NCBI GenBank assembly: GCA_034663685.1
Contig: JAXDJC010000271.1
Span: 1-12,873 of the forward strand
Reading direction: 5' to 3'
Length of the DNA stretch: 12,873 bases
From: AC-37 sp034663685
Lineage (GTDB): Bacteria > Actinomycetota > Thermoleophilia > Solirubrobacterales > Thermoleophilaceae
Position 1 is the first letter of the stretch. The number at the start of each line of letters is the position of its first letter. Below, piece by piece: positions 6,718-12,576 of this stretch. The translations under genes and the position numbers were made by a program. The notes under the pieces were generated by a model. It had not been told where the DNA came from and made no database searches. It saw only the letters and a program-made list of their open reading frames with translations.

Positions 6718-7418
6718 GGCGCGGGAAGCGGCGGCACCCCGTCGGGGTGCGAGGCGTCCGTGAACTCACGGAACAGCCCGGTGACCACGAATGCCGTCTG
6801 CTCGCCGATGTCCACGGCGTTGTCGCCGATCCGCTCGAGCGAGCGGGCCACGAGCATCATGTGCATCGCCCACTCGCGGGTGTCGGGGTCGTCGCCGATC
6901 TCCAGCGCGAGCTTGAAGCACTCGCGATTGAGCAGGTCGATCGCGTCGTCCTGGCGCACGAGGTCCTCGGCAAGGTCCACGTCGCGGCGCGCGAACGCGA
7001 GCTTGGCCTGCGACACCTGCGAACGCGCGCACGACGCCATCTCGCCGAGCTTGGCGAGGATCACCGGATGCGACGGCGGCTCGTGGCCCGCGAGCGGCAG
7101 CAGCTTGCAGATATTCACGCACTGGTCGCCCATCCGCTCCACGTGCTTGATCACGTCGAGCAGCGCGGCCACCAGCCGCAGGTCCGTGGCCACCGGCGCC
7201 TGCCGCGCGAGCAGCGACAGCACGCTCTGGTGCACCTCGAGGTAGCGGCCGTCGATGCGGTCGTCGTCGGCGATCACGAGCTGCGCCAGCTCGATGTCGG
7301 TCTCCTGAAGCGCCTCGCCGGTGCGCTCGATCGCCTCGACCACCATGTCGAACGCGCCGAGGGCCTGGTCCTCCACCACCCTGAGCTCCTCGATGAAGTG
7401 CGTGCGCGTCTCGGGCAT
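6714..7418 (-). CDS. phoU: PhoU, phosphate signalling/transport regulator
   Basis: A 234-residue, all-helical protein of typical PhoU length. It carries the two PhoU metal-binding motifs: ERMGDQCVN (E94, D98, N102) in the first three-helix bundle and LERIGDNAVDIGE in the second (near 190-202). PhoU binds metal clusters, contacts PstB and the sensor kinase, and turns off the Pho response and limits uptake when phosphate is sufficient. The ATG at 7418 overlaps the pstB stop as ATGA, with GGGAAG shortly upstream. The frame remains open to 7775, but that extension is antisense-like arginine-rich sequence inside pstB and is rejected. The last gene of the pst operon, it ends against the convergent DUF6916-like gene, its TAG overlapping the opposite stop. 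A hairpin (6734-6750) lies in its last codons. Confidence 0.96.
   Translation of the reverse strand: MPETRTHFIEELRVVEDQALGAFDMVVEAIERTGEALQETDIELAQLVIADDDRIDGRYLEVHQSVLSLLARQAPVATDLRLVAALLDVIKHVERMGDQCVNICKLLPLAGHEPPSHPVILAKLGEMASCARSQVSQAKLAFARRDVDLAEDLVRQDDAIDLLNRECFKLALEIGDDPDTREWAMHMMLVARSLERIGDNAVDIGEQTAFVVTGLFREFTDASHPDGVPPLPAP
6734..6750 (+). terminator. 7-bp GC hairpin after the DUF6916-like gene, inside phoU
   Basis: GCACCCC (6734-6740) and GGGGTGC (6744-6750) pair perfectly around a 3-base loop, 17 bases past the plus-strand stop. It could end the DUF6916-like message, though no T-run follows. It sits in the last codons of phoU, so codon choice for proline and glycine could also explain it. 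Confidence 0.3.
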
Positions 7419-8275
7419 CAGCCGAACTTCCCGGTCACGTACTCCTCCGTGCGGGTGTCGCCCGGGGTGGTGAAGATCTTCTCGGTCAGGTCCATCTCCA
7501 CGAGCTCGCCCGTGAGCATGAACGCGGTCCGGTCGGCCACGCGCGCGGCCTGCTGCATGTTGTGGGTCACGATCACGATCGTGTAGCGCTGCTTGAGCTC
7601 CTCGATCAGCTCCTCCACCTTGAGGGTGGCGATCGGGTCGAGCGCGGAGCACGGCTCGTCCATCAGGATCACCTCGGGCTCGGTGGCCAGCGTGCGCGCG
7701 ATGCAGAGCCGCTGCTGCTGGCCGCCCGAGAGCCCGATGCCGGGCTGGTCGAGGCGATCGCGCACCTCGTCCCACAGCCCGGCTCCGCGCAGCGAGCGCT
7801 CGACCTTCTCGCGGAGGTTGCCGCCGCGCGCGCCGGTGAGGCGGAGGCCCGCCGCCACGTTGTCGAACACCGACATCGTGGGAAACGGGTTGGGCTTCTG
7901 GAAGACCATGCCGACGGTGCGCCGGACCGACACCACGTCGATCGACGGGTCGTAGATCTCGATGTCGTCGAGGCGCACGGATCCCGTGGCCCGGGCGCCC
8001 GGAACCTCCTCGTGCATCCGGTTGATGCAGCGGACCAGCGTGGACTTGCCGCAGCCGGACGGGCCGATGATCGCGGTCACCTCGTTGGGTGCGAACTCCA
8101 GGCTCAGTCCCCTCACTGCGTGCTGGGGGCCGTAGTGGGCGTCGAGGTCGTCGACGATCACGCGACGGCCTATGGCGGCGTCCGGCTTCGGCCGCTCGCG
8201 CGGCATCCTGGCCGCGGGCGCGCCGGTGGGCACGGTGGGCATCGGCCTCGCCTTTCGGGTTGTCGATTGGGTCAT
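7418..8275 (-). CDS. pstB: PstB, phosphate ABC transporter ATPase
   Basis: A 285-residue ABC ATPase that powers high-affinity phosphate import through PstCA. All motifs are intact: Walker A GPSGCGKST (71-79), Q-loop Q126 in VFQKPNPFP, signature LSGGQQQR (182-189), Walker B VILMDEP (202-208) and the switch histidine H238 in IVTHNMQQA. FQKPNPFPTMS is typical of PstB rather than other ABC ATPases. The ATG at 8275 overlaps the pstA stop and has AAGGAG (8290-8285) 9 bases upstream. This gives an N-terminal extension of about 37 Pro/Ala/Arg-rich residues before VIVDDLDAHYG, longer than most PstB proteins. Internal Met12 (preceded by a GGCGAGG run) or Met24 are alternative starts. The stop overlaps phoU as ATGA. 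Confidence 0.96.
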   Translation of the reverse strand: MTQSTTRKARPMPTVPTGAPAARMPRERPKPDAAIGRRVIVDDLDAHYGPQHAVRGLSLEFAPNEVTAIIGPSGCGKSTLVRCINRMHEEVPGARATGSVRLDDIEIYDPSIDVVSVRRTVGMVFQKPNPFPTMSVFDNVAAGLRLTGARGGNLREKVERSLRGAGLWDEVRDRLDQPGIGLSGGQQQRLCIARTLATEPEVILMDEPCSALDPIATLKVEELIEELKQRYTIVIVTHNMQQAARVADRTAFMLTGELVEMDLTEKIFTTPGDTRTEEYVTGKFG

Positions 8276-9138
8276 GTGAGGCGGCTCCTTCGGGAGACGA
8301 GTCGTGCGAGGAGGTTGAGGACGAGGATCATCATCACGAGCGTGAGGGCGGCGCCCCAGGCGCGGTCCACCAGGCGATCCTGAGCCTGGCCGACGTCGGC
8401 GAAGATGCGGCCGGGCAGCGAGCTCATCCGCTGGCTCAGGTCGAAGCTCGTCCCGTTGATGATCGCCGCGGTAAAGAGCAGGGGTGCGGTCTCCCCGGCT
8501 CCGCGGGCGATGGCCAGCAGCGAGCCGGTCACGAGCCCGGGGAGGGCGGTGGGGAGCACGATCCGCAGCACCACGCGCCAGCGCGGCGCGCCCAGGGCAA
8601 GCGCGGCCTCGCGCAGGCTGTCGGGCACGAGCAGCAGCACCACCTCGGCGGAGCGCGTGACGATGGGCAGCATCAGCAGGGCGAGGGCCACCGCGCCCTT
8701 CCAGCCGGCGAACCCGCTGCCGCCCGCGCCGCTGAGAACAAGCGTGATGTAGACGAACAGGCCGAACACGATCGACGGTACGCCCGTCATCACGTCCACG
8801 AAGTAGCGCACCAGGCTGCCGAAGCGGCCCGCGCGGCCGTACTCGGTGAGGTAGAGCGCCACGCCGATGCCCGTGGGCACGGCGATCAGGGTGGCCAGGC
8901 CCACCATCTCGAGCGTGCCGAGGATCGCGCTCTTGATCCCGCCCGGGTCGCCGAGGAAGTTGCCGTTCGCGTCGGTGGTGAAGAAGTCCGCGCTCCAGGA
9001 GCCGATGCCGCGCTTGATCAGCTCGTAGAGGATCAGCGCGAGCGGCACGAGCGCGATGAGCGTCGTGGCGGCGAGCACGCCGCGCATGAGCCGGTCCTTG
9101 CGCCGGCGCCCCGGCGCGATGCCCACGAGCGTGCTCAT
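8272..9138 (-). CDS. pstA: PstA, phosphate ABC transporter permease
   Basis: A 288-residue integral membrane permease with about six helices, forming the phosphate channel with PstC. The cytoplasmic EAA loop that docks on PstB is at about 177-212 (EAALALGAPRWRVVLRIVLP, then ARGAGETAPL). GVPSIVFGLFVY near 119-130 is also typical of PstA. Residues 1-18 are a short basic cytoplasmic tail. The ATG at 9138 overlaps the pstC stop as ATGA and lacks a strong ribosome binding site, so it is probably translated by coupling. Length and motifs are normal for the family. Confidence 0.96.
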   Translation of the reverse strand: MSTLVGIAPGRRRKDRLMRGVLAATTLIALVPLALILYELIKRGIGSWSADFFTTDANGNFLGDPGGIKSAILGTLEMVGLATLIAVPTGIGVALYLTEYGRAGRFGSLVRYFVDVMTGVPSIVFGLFVYITLVLSGAGGSGFAGWKGAVALALLMLPIVTRSAEVVLLLVPDSLREAALALGAPRWRVVLRIVLPTALPGLVTGSLLAIARGAGETAPLLFTAAIINGTSFDLSQRMSSLPGRIFADVGQAQDRLVDRAWGAALTLVMMILVLNLLARLVSRRSRLT

Positions 9139-10154
9139 CCGCCGGCCGCCGCCGCGTTCGCCTGAATGTCGGCCACGGGTGCGGCCACCTTGCCGCGCTC
9201 GGCGCGGCGCACCAGCCAGCGTGCGAGCCCGTTCACGACCAGGGTCAGCACGAAGAGCACGAGGCCGGCCGCGATGAGGGCCGCGCGGTGGGTGGGGTTG
9301 TTGGCCGCCTCGCCGAACTCGTTCGCGATCACGGCCGCGAGCGTGTAGCCCTGGTCGAAGATCTGCTTGCCGATCGTGGGAGCGTTGCCGATCACGAGCG
9401 TCACCGCGATCGTCTCGCCGATCGCGCGGCCGAGGCCGAGCATCGCGGCGCCGGTGATGCCCGAGCGCGAGTACGGGAGCACCGCCATGCGGATCATCTC
9501 CCAGCGCGTGGCCCCGAGCGCCAGTGCCGCCTCCTTGTGGTCGGCCGGCACGGTGGCGATCACCTCACGCGTGATCGCGGAGACGATCGGGACGATCATG
9601 ATCGCCAGGATGAGCCCGGCGATGAAGTAGTTGGGTCCCGGCACGTGGCCGCCCACGAACGGGAGGAACGCGAGCTTGTCGGAGAGGAACTGCTCGATTG
9701 GCTGGAGCTTGGGAATCAGCACGAACACGCCCCACAGCCCGTAGACCACCGACGGCACGGCCGCCAGCAGCTCGACCATGATCGTGAGCGGCCCGCGCAC
9801 CTGCCGCGGTGCCAGCTCGCTCACGAACAGCGCGGCGCCCACGGCCACCGGAACGCCGATCGCGAGCGCCAGCCCGGCGGTCACGATCGTGCCCACCAGC
9901 AGCGGGAGCGCCCCGTAGAAGTTGCGCGACACGTCCCAGTTGTTGGTGAACGTGAAGCCGAAGACGCCGAACTTGGCGAACGCCGGCTGCGCCTCGATGT
10001 AGAGCCGGATGAAGAAGAACGCGATCAGCGCCAGGATCAGCGCGGCGAGCCCCTTGAGGACCCACCTGAGCGCTCGATCCTGGAGCTGAGTGAGGGGAAG
10101 CCGCCCCAGTCCGGAGCGGCTCCCCCTCGGGTCAGTCAGCGAACCGGCTTCCAT
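9135..10154 (-). CDS. pstC: PstC, phosphate ABC transporter permease
   Basis: A 339-residue permease partner of PstA. About six membrane helices start at residue 34. The EAA loop lies at about 208-248 (EAALALGATRWEMIRMAVLP, then LGRAIGETIAV). AVPSVVYGLWGVFVL (132-146) is a typical PstC segment. The ATG at 10154 is the only usable start before the first helix; it begins 12 bases after the pstS stop and has no Shine-Dalgarno, so it may depend on re-initiation. The first 33 residues form a polar tail whose codons hold a 13-bp hairpin (10092-10128). The C-terminus ends in an Ala-rich tail (AAPVADIQANAAAAGG) that looks dispensable. Confidence 0.96.
   Translation of the reverse strand: MEAGSLTDPRGSRSGLGRLPLTQLQDRALRWVLKGLAALILALIAFFFIRLYIEAQPAFAKFGVFGFTFTNNWDVSRNFYGALPLLVGTIVTAGLALAIGVPVAVGAALFVSELAPRQVRGPLTIMVELLAAVPSVVYGLWGVFVLIPKLQPIEQFLSDKLAFLPFVGGHVPGPNYFIAGLILAIMIVPIVSAITREVIATVPADHKEAALALGATRWEMIRMAVLPYSRSGITGAAMLGLGRAIGETIAVTLVIGNAPTIGKQIFDQGYTLAAVIANEFGEAANNPTHRAALIAAGLVLFVLTLVVNGLARWLVRRAERGKVAAPVADIQANAAAAGG
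10092..10128 (-). other. 13-bp RNA hairpin just inside pstC
   Basis: Bases 10116-10128 and 10092-10104 pair over 13 positions around an 11-base loop. The one non-Watson-Crick pair is G-U in the minus-strand transcript (it would be A-C in a plus transcript). The stem starts about 26 bases into pstC and 38 bases after the pstS stop. It could protect the pstS message or damp translation of pstC, which would give an excess of binding protein over permease. Confidence 0.5.
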
Positions 10155-10166
10155 GCCCGCCCGCGC

Positions 10167-11267
10167 CTAGCCTCCGGTGAGCGGCGAGCCGTTGCACTGC
10201 AACGTGCCGGCCGCGGCCTTTGCCTTGGTGAGCACCGCGGCGGGGAGCTTGGCGTACTGGAGCTGCCCCAGCACGTTCTGTCCCTCGCCCAGGCCGTAGT
10301 CCACGAACCGCTTGACGCCCGACGCCGTGCCCTTGGCCACACCCGCCTTGCACATGTCCTTGTAGACGAGGACGAACGTCTGCGAGGCGATCGGGTAGGC
10401 CTTCGGGTTGGCCGCGTCGATGATGCCGATCCCGAGATCGGCCGGCACGGTGATCCCCTCGCCGGCCGCGGTGGTCGACGCGAGCGTCGGCTCCACGAAC
10501 TGGCCCGCCTTGTTCTTCACGGATGCGGTCGTGAAGTTGTTCTGGAGGGCGTAGGCCTCCTCGACGTAGCCGATCGCGCCCTTCTGCTGCTTGACCCCGG
10601 CGGCCACGCCGTCGTTGCCCTTGGCGCCGGTGCCGGTCGGCCACTTGACGGTCTTGTCCACGCCCACCTTCGACTTCCACTCGGGGCTGTAGGCCGCGAG
10701 GAAGGTGGTGAAGCCCTTCGTGGTGCCCGACTCGTCGGAGCGGTGGACCACGGTGATTGCGTCGCCCGGGAGCTTGACGCCCGGGTTGAGCTTGGCGATG
10801 GCCGGCGCGTTCCACTTCGTGATCTTGCCGAGGAAGATGTCCGCGATGGTCGCGCCGTCGAGCTTGAGGCCCTTCTGCACGCCGCTGAGGTTGTAGGACA
10901 CCGTGATCGCGCCGAAGGCCATCGGGATCTGGGCCGCCTCGCCCTTCTTGAAGGTCTTGCGGTCGTCGGGCGTGAGTGACGGGTCGCTCGCACCGAAGTC
11001 GACCGTGCCCGCCGCGAGCTGTGCCACTCCGGCGCCGGAGCCGACCGGCTGGTAGTTCACGGTCAGGTTCTGGCTCTTCAGGGCGTTGCCCCACTGCTGG
11101 TAGATCGGAGCCGCGAACGTGGAGCCGGCCCCGTTGATGCTGGCCGTCGCCCCGCCGCCGCTGCCCGAACTGCCGCTGTTCTTGTTGCTGCTGCCGCATG
11201 CCGCGGCCGCCCCGACGGCCAGCACGAGCATGGCGGCGAGGGAGAAGCGCATCAGTCCTGTGCGCAT
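10167..11267 (-). CDS. pstS: PstS, phosphate-binding lipoprotein
   Basis: A 366-residue substrate-binding protein for the Pst transporter. Residues 1-23 are a lipoprotein signal peptide with lipobox AAAC; Cys24 would be lipidated, anchoring the protein on the outer face of the cytoplasmic membrane. A Ser/Gly/Asn linker follows. Phosphate-contact segments are recognisable: GAGSTFAAPIYQQW, GASDPSLT and RSDESGTTKGF. FVLVYKDMC near the C-terminus is also family-like. The ATG at 11267 is well supported by GGAGGT (11281-11276) at 8 bases and by the signal peptide directly after it. The same frame stays open to 11858 but crosses another gene and the divergent promoter, so the extension is rejected. 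It is probably the most highly expressed gene of the operon, under PHO-box control from repeats at 11341-11373. Confidence 0.96.
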   Translation of the reverse strand: MRTGLMRFSLAAMLVLAVGAAAACGSSNKNSGSSGSGGGATASINGAGSTFAAPIYQQWGNALKSQNLTVNYQPVGSGAGVAQLAAGTVDFGASDPSLTPDDRKTFKKGEAAQIPMAFGAITVSYNLSGVQKGLKLDGATIADIFLGKITKWNAPAIAKLNPGVKLPGDAITVVHRSDESGTTKGFTTFLAAYSPEWKSKVGVDKTVKWPTGTGAKGNDGVAAGVKQQKGAIGYVEEAYALQNNFTTASVKNKAGQFVEPTLASTTAAGEGITVPADLGIGIIDAANPKAYPIASQTFVLVYKDMCKAGVAKGTASGVKRFVDYGLGEGQNVLGQLQYAKLPAAVLTKAKAAAGTLQCNGSPLTGG

Positions 11268-11275
11268 GTGTGGGT

Positions 11276-11281
11276 ACCTCC
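11276..11281 (-). promoter_or_regulatory. Strong ribosome binding site of pstS
   Basis: The minus-strand GGAGGT lies 8 bases before the ATG at 11267. It is the best Shine-Dalgarno in the window and settles the pstS start. A small stem (GCCTG/CAGGC, within 11296-11312) lies just upstream in the leader. Confidence 0.8.
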
Positions 11282-11335
11282 GATTGGATTCATTGCCTGT
11301 CGGAGGCAGGCTCGTGGCGGCACGCCGCAATCGTG

Positions 11336-11671
11336 TTACGGATTGGTGGCGCGCGTGTGAAGAACTGGTGAAAGCCGGTAGCCGAACCCGAAGTGGGTGT
11401 GGATCACCGTCCAACCGGGCAGCGCGGCCTCGAGCTTGAGCCGGAGCTTGCGCACGTACACGTCCACGGAGCGTTCGTCGCTGCGGTACGGCCTGTCCCA
11501 CACGGCCGCGTACAGCTCGCTGCGGCTCACGATCCGGTCGGCGCGGGCCGCGAGGGCGGTGAGCAGCTGGAGCTCGCGGACGGTCAGGTCGAGCGGACGC
11601 CCGTCGACCGCTGCCACGAACTCCCCGGGGCGGATCTCCAGCCGGCCGACGCTGAGCACCTCCATCGCCAC
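11336..11671 (-). CDS. Stand-alone OmpR/PhoB-type winged-helix DNA-binding protein (no receiver domain)
   Basis: A 111-residue protein that is essentially one Trans_reg_C domain. It has DLTVRELQLLTALA, an SRSELYAAVW segment, the recognition helix ERSVDVYVRKLRLKLE (about 66-81) and the C-terminal hairpin HTHFGFGYRL. There is no phospho-receiver before it: the sequence upstream is the divergent promoter region, not a decayed domain. It aligns without gaps to the DNA-binding half of the divergent response regulator (51 of 94 identical). The recognition helices are nearly identical, so both may bind the same sites. It sits 68 bases upstream of pstS on the same strand, and its own 3' end contains candidate PHO repeats for pstS. 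The GTG at 11671 gives the longest protein; the ATG at 11665 (109 residues) is equally possible, and neither has a good ribosome binding site. Its role as activator or competitor is open. Confidence 0.85.
   Translation of the reverse strand: MAMEVLSVGRLEIRPGEFVAAVDGRPLDLTVRELQLLTALAARADRIVSRSELYAAVWDRPYRSDERSVDVYVRKLRLKLEAALPGWTVIHTHFGFGYRLSPVLHTRATNP
11341..11373 (-). promoter_or_regulatory. Candidate PHO box upstream of pstS
   Basis: Read on the minus strand, consecutive 11-base units TTTCACCAGTT (11373-11363) and CTTCACACGCG (11362-11352) share the TTCAC core at an 11-base period, followed by a weaker CGCCACCAATC (11351-11341). This resembles the direct repeats bound by PhoP/PhoB, with GTTCACC-type cores in Streptomyces. 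Orientation is towards pstS, about 75-105 bases from its start. The units overlap the 3' end of the stand-alone winged-helix gene. No convincing -10 was identified. Confidence 0.5.
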
Positions 11672-11695
11672 TCAGATTGCCCGGACGAGCCGAAA

Positions 11696-11739
11696 CGCCC
11701 GTTACGTGCACGTAACCATCCTGTGAACAACCTGTGAAA
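11696..11739 (-). promoter_or_regulatory. Candidate PHO-box array between the divergent regulators
   Basis: On the minus strand two strong 11-base units, TTTCACAGGTT (11739-11729) and GTTCACAGGAT (11728-11718), stand in tandem. They are followed by weaker units GGTTACGTGCA (11717-11707) and CGTAACGGGCG (11706-11696). On the plus strand the strong pair reads CTGTGAA-N4-CTGTGAA, close to the E. coli PHO-box pattern CTGTCAT-N4-CTGTCA. Orientation points to the stand-alone winged-helix gene, but the site lies between both starts and could control both, including autoregulation. Confidence 0.6.
11701..11716. repeat. Perfect 16-bp palindrome in the divergent regulator promoter
   Basis: GTTACGTGCACGTAAC is its own reverse complement. 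It lies beside the strong PHO-like pair and partly forms the two weaker units of that array. It could be an operator for a dimer bound head-to-head, for instance by the stand-alone winged-helix protein or an unrelated repressor. Confidence 0.6.
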
Positions 11740-11777
11740 GCGCGTTCGTGCGGGGACGCTGCCCGTAGACTCGCCGT

Positions 11778-11781
11778 GGAG
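11778..11781 (+). promoter_or_regulatory. Ribosome binding site favouring the ATG at 11791
   Basis: GGAG lies 9 bases before the ATG at 11791 and only 0 bases before the ATG at 11782. This favours 11791 over 11782 and over the GTG at 11734, which falls inside the repeat array. Confidence 0.6.
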
Positions 11782-11790
11782 ATGAGCTCA

Positions 11791-12576
11791 ATGCCCAGCG
11801 GAAACGTGCGGCTGGCGATCATCGACTCGGACAGCGGCTTCGTGCAGGTGCTGACCAAGCGGCTCGAGGCGATGGGCTGGCACTACCGGACGCTCGACGC
11901 GCCGGTCCCGCCGGCGGACCTCGTGGCGATGCGCCTGAACGCCGTCGTGCTCGACCCGTCCGTGCTCGGCCCGCGCGCGTGGGACTACATCGAGCGGGTG
12001 GGCGACGGCGTGCCCGGGCTCGGGCTGATCGTGTGCGCGCCCCGGTCCACGGTCGCCCAGCGGGTGCGCGGCCTGCGGCTGGGCGCCGACGACTGGGTCA
12101 ACAAGCCCTGCCACCCGGAGGAGGTGATCGCGCGCATCGAGGCGGTCGTCCGCCGCCGCAAGCGCGCCAGCACGCCGGTCGAGTCGGGTCCGCTGATGGC
12201 GGGCGAGCTGGAGATCCGCGCCGACCAGTTCCAGGCGTTCGTGGGCGGCCAGAACGTGGACCTCACCCGGCGCGAGTTCGAGCTGCTCCAGCTCCTCGCC
12301 GACGCGCGCGGGCAGGTGCTCCAGCGCGAGGAGATCTATCAGCGCGTCTGGGGCTACGCGATGGCCCACGGCGACCGATCGGTCGACGTCTTCGTTCGCA
12401 AGCTGCGCCAGAAGCTCGAGGCGGCCTCCCCGCGCTGGACGTACATCCACACGCACTTCGGGATCGGCTACCGCTTCCAGCCCGACGGCGGCGGTGACGA
12501 GGCCGAGCCGCCCGGGTCAGGCCAGGCACCGCAGGTCTCGGCGGCCGAGCCGCAGACCTCGTCGAGCGCCGCTTGA
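11791..12576 (+). CDS. PhoB/PhoP-like OmpR-family response regulator with atypical receiver
   Basis: A 261-residue two-domain regulator. Residues about 6-122 are a receiver: the likely phosphorylated aspartate is D55 (VVLDPSVLG) and the conserved lysine is K105 (VNKPC). However, the acidic pair reads D12-S13 instead of two acids, and the conserved Thr/Ser position is C82 (LIVCAPR). Residues 138-231 are a winged-helix DNA-binding domain with recognition helix DRSVDVFVRKLRQKLE (195-210). A 30-residue polar, acidic tail (232-261) follows, unusual for this family. Its place beside pstS and a DUF47 gene suggests it is the local phosphate-starvation regulator; this is inference, so I give no symbol. 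The ATG at 11791 is chosen because GGAG lies 9 bases upstream and the receiver starts six residues later. No partner histidine kinase is in the window. The stop overlaps the next gene as TTGA. Confidence 0.88.
   Translation: MPSGNVRLAIIDSDSGFVQVLTKRLEAMGWHYRTLDAPVPPADLVAMRLNAVVLDPSVLGPRAWDYIERVGDGVPGLGLIVCAPRSTVAQRVRGLRLGADDWVNKPCHPEEVIARIEAVVRRRKRASTPVESGPLMAGELEIRADQFQAFVGGQNVDLTRREFELLQLLADARGQVLQREEIYQRVWGYAMAHGDRSVDVFVRKLRQKLEAASPRWTYIHTHFGIGYRFQPDGGGDEAEPPGSGQAPQVSAAEPQTSSSAA

Noticed and set aside
7419..7775. N-terminal extension of phoU
   Set aside because: The extra residues are shadow sequence in pstB; MPETRTHFIEEL is the usual PhoU beginning.
9288..10979. 563-codon plus-strand open frame opposite pstC and pstS
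   Set aside because: Antisense shadow: composition is Arg/Glu/His-rich, no known motif, and it crosses the pstS-pstC junction and both coding regions.
11336..11671. Stand-alone winged-helix gene as a pseudogene fragment of a response regulator
   Set aside because: The domain is complete, with all structural residues and an intact frame and stop. No receiver remnant lies upstream, where the divergent promoter is found.
11268..11858. N-terminal extension of pstS up to 11858
   Set aside because: The extension overlaps the winged-helix gene and the divergent promoter; the ATG at 11267 has a strong GGAGGT and begins a perfect lipoprotein signal peptide.
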